Shown piece after piece: positions 1 through 5,287 of a stretch of 5,287 bases of DNA (its first letter is position 1; each line of letters begins with the position of its first letter). Made by a program: the position numbers and the translations under genes. Origin of the DNA: an uncultured Porphyromonas sp. (GTDB lineage Bacteria; Bacteroidota; Bacteroidia; Bacteroidales; Porphyromonadaceae); NCBI GenBank assembly GCA_945875135.1, contig CAMCJO010000170.1:1-5287 (forward strand), read 5' to 3'. The notes beneath the pieces were generated by a model, which was not told the DNA's origin, made no database searches, and saw only the letters and a program-made list of their open reading frames with translations.

Positions 1-136
1 TTCATTCTCCCCTCAACACCAAAATCAGCTTTTCATTTATAATGCGTCAGCCCTGACCGAAAGGTTCCTTGGTTGTGATGGTTGGGAGCTTTTTTGTATC
101 TTTACGGAGCAATCGAAAAACAAGAATAACGTTACT
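1..136. other. Upstream intergenic region / leader of the gene cluster
   Basis: No convincing coding sequence is visible here. The stretch is more AT-rich than the genes that follow, as expected for a regulatory region. It holds a small interrupted palindrome (GTCAG-CC-CTGAC, 46-57), a short direct repeat GGTTG at 71-75 and 80-84, a T-run at 90-95, and a possible Bacteroidota-type promoter (listed separately). A TATAAT string at 38-43 is present but lacks a fitting upstream partner within the window. The upstream gene and its orientation lie outside the window. Confidence 0.6.
73..104 (+). promoter_or_regulatory. Candidate Bacteroidota-type promoter
   Basis: TATCTTTA at 97-104 matches the Bacteroidota -7 consensus TAnnTTTG at every specified base except the last. 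A TTG at 73-75 lies 21 bases upstream, within the loose spacing known for the -33 element (TTTG/TTG). Transcription would start around 110-115, leaving a short leader of about 25 bases before the dipeptidase ATG at 137. No other promoter-like site stands out ahead of the cluster, and no later gene has room for a strong one. The motif is short, so a chance match is possible. Confidence 0.4.
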
Positions 137-1495
137 ATGGCAAATATCAAAGAGTACATAGCGGAGCACGAGGACCGCTTCCACGAGGACCTCTATGGTC
201 TCGTACGTATCCCATCGATCAGCGCGCAGAGCGAGCACAAGGCTGACATGCAGCGTGCCGCCGAGTATCTGCGTGACCACCTACTCTCACTAGGCGTGCA
301 AGAGGCGGAGGTGATGCCTTCGGAGGGCAACCCTATCGTCTTCGGACACTACAAGCAGCCTGGGGCGACGAAGACCATCCTCGTCTATGGTCACTATGAC
401 GTGATGCCCGTGGAGCCTCTGGAGCTGTGGGAGAGCCAGCCTTTTGAGCCAGAGATACGCGATGGACGCATCTACGCTCGTGGCGCTAATGACGACAAGG
501 GGCAGATCATGATCCAGCTCAAAGGCTTTGAGACCGCTAAGGCTCTTGGCCTGGTCGGGGTCAATGTGAAGTTTATCTTCGAGGGCGAGGAGGAGATTGG
601 CTCAGGGAGCTTGTCGCCCTTCTGCCGTGAGCATAAGGATCTGCTGGCTGCTGACGTGATCCTCGTCTCTGACACGACGATGCTGAGCGAAGAGACGCCG
701 AGTATTACGTCGGGCCTGCGCGGTCTCGCTTACTGGCAGGTGGAGGTGACGGGTCCCAATAGGGATCTGCACTCGGGTCACTTCGGCGGTGCTGTCGCCA
801 ACCCGATCAATGAGCTGTGCAAGATCATTGCTCAGATCGTAGATGACAAGGGACGCATCACGGTGCCGGGCTTCTACGATAAGGTGCTACCACTCTCTGA
901 CGAGGAGCGTGCGATGATCCGCAAGGCGCCTTTCTCTGAGGAGGCTTACTGCCGTGCACTAGACATTCGTGAGACGCAAGGCGAGGAGGGCTATATCACG
1001 CTAGAGCGCAATAGTTGTCGTCCCTGCTTTGACGTGTGCGGCATCTGGGGCGGTTATCAGGGCGAAGGTGCCAAGACAGTGCTCCCCTCGAAGGCTTATG
1101 CTAAGCTCTCGTGCCGTCTGGTGGCCAATCAAGATCACAAGGAGATCTCCCGCCTGATGAAAGAGTATATCGAGCAGATCGCGCCTAAGTCTGTACATGT
1201 AGAGGTGACGCCGATGCATGGTGGTGCTGGTTACTATTGCCCGCTAGACCTACCCGCTTACCAGGCAGCTGCACAGGCGGTCGAGAAGGCTTACGGGGTG
1301 GCTCCGCTAGCAATACGCAGTGGCGGCAGCATCCCGATTATTGCCGCTTTTGAGGAAATCCTCGGGCTCAAGACGGTGCTGATGGGCTTTGGCCTAGAGG
1401 AGGACGCGATCCACTCGCCCAACGAGAGCTTTTCGGTAGGTGTCTTCCGCAAGGGTGTCGAGGCGGTGGCTGAGTTTTACCGACTCTTCAACTAA
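137..1495 (+). CDS. M20 family metallo-dipeptidase
   Basis: This is a 452-residue cytosolic di-zinc peptidase of the M20 family (PepV / carnosinase-2 / Dug1 type), which hydrolyses dipeptides to free amino acids. All expected metal and catalytic residues are visible. GHYDV carries H86 and D88, with H86 the first zinc ligand. RGANDDKG carries D119 as the bridging ligand. GEEEIGS carries E152 (general base) and E153 (ligand). VSDTT carries D179, and IHSPNE carries H426. H212 in LHSGHFGG marks the inserted dimerisation ('lid') domain, roughly residues 200-310, where a His reaches across the dimer to the partner active site. There is no signal peptide. The length is normal for the family. ATG 137 is chosen because it keeps the usual N-terminal helix and the RIPSIS segment (residues 24-29); there is no Shine-Dalgarno sequence, as is common in this phylum. 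It is the first gene of the cluster and ends 6 bases before the deaminase gene. In a peptide-fermenting anaerobe it would release amino acids from imported dipeptides. The exact dipeptide preference cannot be read from the sequence. Confidence 0.93.
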   Translation: MANIKEYIAEHEDRFHEDLYGLVRIPSISAQSEHKADMQRAAEYLRDHLLSLGVQEAEVMPSEGNPIVFGHYKQPGATKTILVYGHYDVMPVEPLELWESQPFEPEIRDGRIYARGANDDKGQIMIQLKGFETAKALGLVGVNVKFIFEGEEEIGSGSLSPFCREHKDLLAADVILVSDTTMLSEETPSITSGLRGLAYWQVEVTGPNRDLHSGHFGGAVANPINELCKIIAQIVDDKGRITVPGFYDKVLPLSDEERAMIRKAPFSEEAYCRALDIRETQGEEGYITLERNSCRPCFDVCGIWGGYQGEGAKTVLPSKAYAKLSCRLVANQDHKEISRLMKEYIEQIAPKSVHVEVTPMHGGAGYYCPLDLPAYQAAAQAVEKAYGVAPLAIRSGGSIPIIAAFEEILGLKTVLMGFGLEEDAIHSPNESFSVGVFRKGVEAVAEFYRLFN

Positions 1496-1501
1496 ACCTG
1501 C

Positions 1502-2773
1502 ATGAGTAGCATACTAATTAAGGAGTCGCTCATCGGAGGGGCGACGCAAGACCTCCTGATCGTGGACAACCGTATCGACAAGATCGGTACGGATCTGCTC
1601 CCGATCGATGAAGAGACGATCATCCTCGACGGCCGTGACAAAGCGGTCGTGCCAGGACTCTGCAACGGACACACGCACTGCGCCATGACGCTCTTCAGAG
1701 GGTATGGCGATGACCTGCCGTTGCAGACGTGGCTGGAGGACTACATCTGGCCCGTGGAGGCGCACATGACGGAGGAGGATATCTATGTCGGTGCTTTGCT
1801 CGGCTGTGTGGAGATGATCCAGAGCGGTACGACCTGCTTCCTCGATATGTACACAGCACCTGAGGCGACCGCTCGTGCGGTGCTGGAGACAGGCATAAGG
1901 GCCAATCTGAGCTACACGCTCTTTGACCGTGGCGATGCCGAGCGGGCGCAGCTAGACCGCGACAACTGCTACCGCTATGAGCAGCTCTTTGCGGAGCTCC
2001 CTGAGCGGATCGGCTGGAGCGTGGGGCCACACGCTATCTACACCGTTTCGGGTGAGCAATTGCACTTTGCGAAGGAGTTTGCCGAGGAGCATGAGATCCC
2101 CATTCATCTGCACCTCTCCGAGACAGAGCGTGAGGTGAAGGATTGTATTGCCGAGCATGGCACGACGCCTGTCCGCTACCTAGAGCAGATCGATGCGCTC
2201 TCGCCTCGCTGCATCATGGCGCACAGCTTATGGCTAGACGATGAGGAGCTGGATATCCTAGCACGTCACGGCTGTACGCTAGTGCACAACCCGGCGAGCA
2301 ATATGAAGCTGGCTAGTGGCGGACGCTTCCGCTACGAGGAGATGAAGGAGCGGGGCATCCCTGTGGCTATTGGTACGGACGGCTGCTCCTCGAGCAACGA
2401 CCTAGACATGTACATCGCTATGCGTATGGCTTCGCTCCTCGGCAAGGTGTGGCGCTACGACCCGACAGCGGTCTGCGCTCCCGACATCTACCGCTCGGCA
2501 ACGGAGGTGGGCTACGCTATGCTGGGACTCAAGGGCGGACGCATCGAGGAGGGCTACCTGGCAGACCTTTGTCTCATCGACCTCAAGGCACCGAGCATGG
2601 TGCCTTGTCACAATCTTACTTCTAATCTCGTCTACGCAGGCTCCTCGACGATCGTCTCGACGACCATCGTGGACGGAGCGATTCTCATGCGTGACCGTGA
2701 GATCGTCGGCATGGAGCGCATCATCGAGATGGCTCGTCGCACGGCTCACGACCTACTGCATCGCAAGGGGTAA
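1502..2773 (+). CDS. mtaD: Amidohydrolase, MTA/SAH deaminase type
   Basis: This 423-residue metal-dependent hydrolase belongs to the amidohydrolase superfamily, in the branch that deaminates 5'-methylthioadenosine and S-adenosylhomocysteine (and in some members adenosine) to the inosine analogues plus ammonia. The TIM-barrel metal site is complete: H57 and H59 in NGHTHCAM, H204 with the proton-shuttling E207 in HLHLSETE, H241 in MAHSLWL, and D293 in IGTDGCSSSN. HNPASNMKL (from about residue 263) is also typical of this branch. The small beta-sandwich domain is formed by about residues 1-50 and about 350-423. Length and motif order are normal. It starts 6 bases after the dipeptidase stop without a Shine-Dalgarno sequence, so it is surely cotranscribed. 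The phosphorylase that follows would take its deaminated product. Related subfamilies include aminodeoxyfutalosine deaminase, guanine deaminase and s-triazine hydrolases. The TLFRGYGDDLPLQTWL segment after the HxH motif favours MTA/SAH deaminase, but the true substrate is an inference. Confidence 0.85.
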   Translation: MSSILIKESLIGGATQDLLIVDNRIDKIGTDLLPIDEETIILDGRDKAVVPGLCNGHTHCAMTLFRGYGDDLPLQTWLEDYIWPVEAHMTEEDIYVGALLGCVEMIQSGTTCFLDMYTAPEATARAVLETGIRANLSYTLFDRGDAERAQLDRDNCYRYEQLFAELPERIGWSVGPHAIYTVSGEQLHFAKEFAEEHEIPIHLHLSETEREVKDCIAEHGTTPVRYLEQIDALSPRCIMAHSLWLDDEELDILARHGCTLVHNPASNMKLASGGRFRYEEMKERGIPVAIGTDGCSSSNDLDMYIAMRMASLLGKVWRYDPTAVCAPDIYRSATEVGYAMLGLKGGRIEEGYLADLCLIDLKAPSMVPCHNLTSNLVYAGSSTIVSTTIVDGAILMRDREIVGMERIIEMARRTAHDLLHRKG

Positions 2774-2806
2774 AGACCTATTCACTATCAAACGCAATAC
2801 ACTACT
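2774..2806. other. Short spacer before the phosphorylase gene
   Basis: This 33-base AT-rich spacer is the longest gap inside the cluster. It contains no hairpin followed by a T-run, no TAnnTTTG-like element and no Shine-Dalgarno sequence. The bases just before the ATG (CACTACT) resemble those before the first gene (CGTTACT), a loose AT-rich translation-start context. Read-through transcription from upstream is the simplest reading. Confidence 0.5.
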
Positions 2807-3622
2807 ATGGACTTTCAAAAATATCAACAAGCAGCCGACTATATCAAGAGCAAGATAGCGGCACAGCCCTGCGTGGGCATCATACTAGGTAGCGGTCTGG
2901 GCGGACTGGCCGACGAGATTGCTAACCCGACCGTCATCCCATACAGCGAAATCCCCAACTTCGCGCACTCGACCGCTATCGGGCACAAGGGCAACTTCAT
3001 CTCTGGCACGCTGGGCGGTGTCCTCGTGGTGGCGATGCAGGGGCGCTTTCACTACTACGAGGGCTACCCGATGGAGGTGGTCACGCTGCCAGTGCGGGTG
3101 ATGAAGCTCCTCGGCATCGAGATCCTGATCGTCTCCAACGCTGCGGGTGGCATCAACCCGAACTTCCACGTGGGTGACCTGATGATCATCCGGGATCATA
3201 TCAATATGTTGCCCAACCCGCTCATTGGTCCTAACGATGAGAACTTTGGCGTCCGCTTCCCCGATATGACGCGTGCTTACGATCGTGAGCTGATCGCACT
3301 CGCTGAGACCATCGCTCAGGAGCAAAAGTTGGCGCTCCAGAAGGGTGTCTACGTAAGCCTCACGGGTCCCTCCTACGAGACGCCCGCAGAGTATAAGTAT
3401 TGGCAGACGGTCGGTGCCGATGCGGTCGGCATGAGCACGACGCCCGAGGTGATTGTGGCGCGCCATGCGGGTATCCGCGTCTTCGGCATGTCGGTCATCA
3501 CCAATGAGGGGTGGCACTTCGAGGGAGACTACACGAACGATGGCGACGAGGTGGTCGCTGCCGCCAATGCTGCCTCCAAGCGTATGGGTGGTCTCATCGC
3601 AGAGCTCATAGCCCGTGCCTAA
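2807..3622 (+). CDS. punA: Purine nucleoside phosphorylase (trimeric PNP/MTAP family)
   Basis: This 271-residue cytosolic enzyme cleaves purine (deoxy)nucleosides with phosphate to the free base and (deoxy)ribose-1-phosphate. Family signatures occur in order. ILGSGLGG has phosphate-binding S29. [10 protein letters not shown] has R80, H82 and E85 (human R84, H86, E89). SNAAGG has A112. GPSYETPAE has base-binding E191 (human E201). VGMSTTPEV has M209 and S210 (human M219, S220). ITNE has N233 (human N243). The Glu/Asn pair indicates 6-oxopurines (hypoxanthine, guanine) as the base. The unusual part is the segment after ITN (about residues 234-250). Where human-type PNPs have HEEV, with H257 touching the ribose 5'-OH, this protein reads GDEV (G246-V249), so the His is apparently missing. 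That could widen the pocket for 5'-modified nucleosides such as methylthioinosine, which fits the deaminase gene just upstream. Length is normal. The stop overlaps the start of the next gene. Family assignment is firm; the substrate is inferred. Confidence 0.92.
   Translation: MDFQKYQQAADYIKSKIAAQPCVGIILGSGLGGLADEIANPTVIPYSEIPNFAHSTAIGHKGNFISGTLGGVLVVAMQGRFHYYEGYPMEVVTLPVRVMKLLGIEILIVSNAAGGINPNFHVGDLMIIRDHINMLPNPLIGPNDENFGVRFPDMTRAYDRELIALAETIAQEQKLALQKGVYVSLTGPSYETPAEYKYWQTVGADAVGMSTTPEVIVARHAGIRVFGMSVITNEGWHFEGDYTNDGDEVVAAANAASKRMGGLIAELIARA
3615..3622 (+). promoter_or_regulatory. 8-base gene overlap with GTG start (coupling site)
   Basis: The GTG start of the small helical protein gene lies inside the last codons of the phosphorylase gene, whose TAA is at 3620-3622. 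No Shine-Dalgarno sequence precedes the GTG, so ribosomes finishing the phosphorylase probably re-initiate here. The next in-frame ATG is at 3690 (codon 26) and would drop an N-terminal helix. Confidence 0.55.
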
Positions 3623-4214
3623 CTCCCCGATAGACGAAGAGACGATCGCCACACAGCTTGCCGCCATACGTGCTGCGCTCCGCACACGTATGGACGGCTC
3701 TGTGGCGCAGTCGATGCGAGAGTCGGGACTGGACTATCGCTACAACTGGGGCTGGACACGTGGCTATCTCCTAGAGCTTGCTGCGCAGTACCAGCCCTCC
3801 CGAGAGCTTGCCGAGGCACTGCGAGACACCTCCGTGCGGGAGCTGCTGATCCTCTCCACAATGCTCTTCCCCCGTGAGGAGCTTACGGAGCAAGACGTAG
3901 CGACTTTCCTCGAGAAGGCAACCAATGTGGAGCTACAGGAGCAGCTCGCCTTTAACCTCTTATCATACGTCCCACTAGCCATTCGCTGGGCGGAGGAGGT
4001 TGTCTTAAGCAACACTACTGATGAGTCGAGGCTCTACGTGGCGCTCCTGACCATCGCAAACTATACGAAGCGACAGCCCGACAAGTCTTTGCCAAAGGAA
4101 CTGACGGAGGTGCTGGAGTCCTATGTCACTGCCGAAGAGCTACCGATGCATTGTCGCCGTGTGGCGTATGATCTGCTGGTTACATTAGAAGAGCGCACTG
4201 CAAGCAATGAGTGA
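3615..4214 (+). CDS. Small helical protein, possibly AlkD/HEAT-repeat-like
   Basis: This 199-residue, soluble, leucine-rich and acidic protein has no signal peptide, membrane segment or metal motif. It appears all-helical. Successive amphipathic segments of about 15-20 residues (roughly 8-25, 45-60, 61-85, 92-105, 108-125, 127-136, 141-155, 165-175 and 183-195) look like paired HEAT-type helices. The N-terminal pattern ([20 protein letters not shown], about residues 30-49) followed by helices rich in [17 protein letters not shown] recalls small Bacteroidota proteins labelled as DNA alkylation repair (AlkD-like). I recall this resemblance and have not tested it. I cannot place the Trp/Asp/Arg residues used by true AlkD glycosylases, so a non-enzymatic binding or scaffold role is at least as likely. 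The GTG start at 3615 gives an 8-base overlap with the phosphorylase and keeps the first helix; ATG 3690 is the alternative. It overlaps the glycogen synthase gene by 8 bases. The reading frame is certain; the function is not. Confidence 0.8.
   Translation: MPNSPIDEETIATQLAAIRAALRTRMDGSVAQSMRESGLDYRYNWGWTRGYLLELAAQYQPSRELAEALRDTSVRELLILSTMLFPREELTEQDVATFLEKATNVELQEQLAFNLLSYVPLAIRWAEEVVLSNTTDESRLYVALLTIANYTKRQPDKSLPKELTEVLESYVTAEELPMHCRRVAYDLLVTLEERTASNE
4207..4214 (+). promoter_or_regulatory. 8-base overlap ATGAGTGA (coupling site)
   Basis: The glycogen synthase ATG (4207-4209) sits inside the end of the preceding gene, whose TGA is at 4212-4214. No Shine-Dalgarno sequence is visible. The arrangement suggests translational coupling and fixes the two proteins to the same transcript. 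Confidence 0.6.
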
Positions 4215-5287
4215 CGCATACTTTATTACAGAGGTGTCGTGGGAGGTTGCCAACAAGGTGGGTGGCATCTACACCGTCCTCTCGTCACGAGCGGGCGAGA
4301 TGATGCATCGCCACGGGGCGGGGCAGGTGCTTTTCGTCGGTCCTCGTCTTCGACCGACGGAGGAGATGGTAGACTTTCGCGCGGAGACCTTTTGCAACAC
4401 CCTGCCTAGTCACATCTCGCTACTGGGCGTGGAGCTACCGATCACGCAGGGCTACTGGCTCACGCCTGGGGGTGAAGCGCAAACGATCCTCGTGGACTAC
4501 AAACCGCTCGCCACAGTCCGTGACCAGCTCTACTACCTCATGTGGCAGCACTACGGCATCCAGTCCGACCTAGGCTATGGCGACTACGACGACTCCTGTC
4601 TCTTTGCCGTTGCAGCGGCTGCGACACTGCTCGCTGCGACACCGCTCTTAGCTCCGCGGGGTAGTCAGCCGATAGCTATTTATAATGAGTGGATCACTGG
4701 CATGGGCTTGCTCTATCATCGCCTGCAGCAGCCCGACCTGCGCTCGCTCTTTATCACCCACGCCACGACCGTGGGACGCTCTATCTGTAGCAATGGCAAA
4801 GACCTCTACCGCTACTTCGCAGGCTACCACGGAGACCAGATGGCGAGCGAACTGCATGTCGAGGCGAAGCATGCGCTAGAGAAGGCAGCCGCCCACACTG
4901 CGACCATCTTTGCGACGGTCAGCGAGGTGACCGCTCTGGAGTGCACACAGCTCTTGGAGCGTACGCCAGTGGTCTTGCCCAATGGCTTCCACGCATTGGC
5001 TACAAGCCGCTTTAAGTCAAAGGCTCGCCAGCGATTACTAGACGTTGCCAGCCAACTTTATGGCAAAACATTTGACCCTGAGCGCACGACGCTTGTCGCT
5101 ACCTCGGGGCGCTACGAGTATCGCAACAAAGGGATCGACCTCATTGTTGCCTCCCTCGAGAGCCTCCTCCAGCAGCAGGCGAAGCTTTCGTCTGACCTCA
5201 TCCTTTACTTCTTCATTCCCGCTTGGGTTGCCGAGCCTAGAGCCGACCTAGCCTATCTGCTCAGTGATACCGACCCAGAGAGCGGTA
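4207..5287 (+). CDS. Glycogen synthase, GT3 (eukaryotic-type), 3'-truncated by window
   Basis: The frame stays open from ATG 4207 to the window edge (360 codons). The product is a family GT3 glycogen synthase, which transfers glucose from a nucleotide sugar (UDP-glucose in the eukaryotic enzymes) to the non-reducing end of alpha-1,4-glucan. It resembles fungal and animal glycogen synthases, not bacterial GlgA (GT5). Signatures in order: EVSWEVANKVGGIYTVLSS with the nucleotide-binding G19-G20 loop near the N-terminus; NEWITG at 160-165, where yeast has HEWLAG; THATTVGRSIC at 184-194; AAAHTATIFATVSEVT near 224-239; LPNGF at 257-261; and GRYEYRNKG at 301-309. In the last, R302 and K308 have the spacing of yeast Gsy2 R320 and K326. 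The whole first Rossmann domain and the beginning of the second are present. The C-terminal third, with the catalytic E-x7-E motif, lies beyond the window. The eukaryotic N-terminal phosphorylation extension is absent, because the conserved EVSWEV begins at residue 9. The gene is translationally coupled to the helical protein upstream. Confidence 0.92.
   Translation, partial: MSDAYFITEVSWEVANKVGGIYTVLSSRAGEMMHRHGAGQVLFVGPRLRPTEEMVDFRAETFCNTLPSHISLLGVELPITQGYWLTPGGEAQTILVDYKPLATVRDQLYYLMWQHYGIQSDLGYGDYDDSCLFAVAAAATLLAATPLLAPRGSQPIAIYNEWITGMGLLYHRLQQPDLRSLFITHATTVGRSICSNGKDLYRYFAGYHGDQMASELHVEAKHALEKAAAHTATIFATVSEVTALECTQLLERTPVVLPNGFHALATSRFKSKARQRLLDVASQLYGKTFDPERTTLVATSGRYEYRNKGIDLIVASLESLLQQQAKLSSDLILYFFIPAWVAEPRADLAYLLSDTDPESG

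Noticed and set aside
38..43. TATAAT string resembling a sigma-70 -10 box
   Set aside because: Bacteroidota primary promoters use a different consensus. No matching -35 element is visible at the correct spacing, and the site would give a leader of almost 90 bases without evident function.
58..96. Possible intrinsic terminator of an upstream gene, ending in a T-run at 90-95
   Set aside because: The bases before the T-run (GGTTGTGATGGTTGGGAGC) do not fold into a stable GC stem. Only AAGG-TT-CCTT at 61-70 is self-complementary, with a loop too short and a position too far from the T-run.
47..280. Minus-strand open frame of 77 codons spanning the leader
   Set aside because: It starts opposite the conserved N-terminal part of the dipeptidase and continues through the AT-rich leader. 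No recognisable motif is present, and it would conflict with the likely promoter.
1695..2749. Minus-strand open frames opposite the deaminase gene
   Set aside because: Their compositions are low in complexity (Arg/Ser/Pro- or His/Asp/Val-rich), they have no motifs, and they lie antisense to a gene with a complete metal site.
2885..3685. Long open frame of 266 codons on the minus strand
   Set aside because: It lies fully antisense to the phosphorylase and the start of the next gene. Its translation is rich in Arg, His, Asp and Val with no family motif, as expected from the mirrored frame of a GC-rich gene. The + strand gene has complete PNP signatures.
4648..5251. Short open frames on both strands within the 3' part of the window
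   Set aside because: They are shadows of the glycogen synthase frame, which runs without a stop from 4207 to the end and carries the GT3 motifs.

Overview
The window reads as a fragment of an anaerobic Bacteroidota chromosome. A Porphyromonas-like organism is my best guess. The reasons are: no Shine-Dalgarno sequence before any start; a possible Bacteroidota-type promoter (a TAnnTTTG-like -7 element) ahead of the first gene; moderately GC-rich codon use; a eukaryotic-type (GT3) glycogen synthase, which is known in this phylum; and an M20 dipeptidase, which fits a peptide-fermenting lifestyle. The genus is an inference from gene content, not from a database match.

Layout: a 136-base leader is followed by five genes, all on the + strand and packed like one operon. 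They are (1) an M20 family dipeptidase, 137-1495; (2) an MTA/SAH-deaminase-type amidohydrolase, 1502-2773, 6 bases after gene 1; (3) a trimeric-type purine nucleoside phosphorylase, 2807-3622, 33 bases after gene 2; (4) a small helical protein that may be AlkD/HEAT-like, 3615-4214, starting at GTG and overlapping gene 3 by 8 bases; and (5) a GT3 glycogen synthase, 4207 to the window end, overlapping gene 4 by 8 bases and cut by the window edge. There is no room for an intrinsic terminator between any of them, no RNA gene, no mobile element, no CRISPR array and no long repeat.

How the genes may work together: genes 2 and 3 form a sensible two-step path. An adenine-type nucleoside (methylthioadenosine, S-adenosylhomocysteine or adenosine) is deaminated to its 6-oxo form, and the phosphorylase then splits it into hypoxanthine and a (substituted) ribose-1-phosphate. 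The phosphorylase keeps the 6-oxopurine-binding Glu and Asn but appears to lack the His that contacts the ribose 5'-OH in human PNP. That would suit 5'-substituted substrates such as methylthioinosine. The dipeptidase supplies amino acids and the glycogen synthase stores glucose. Their link to the purine pair looks like shared transcription of housekeeping catabolism and storage, not one pathway. I see no convincing novel defence or mobile system. The most interesting points are the possible 5'-modified-nucleoside salvage pair and the translationally coupled, unrecognised helical protein in front of the glycogen synthase.
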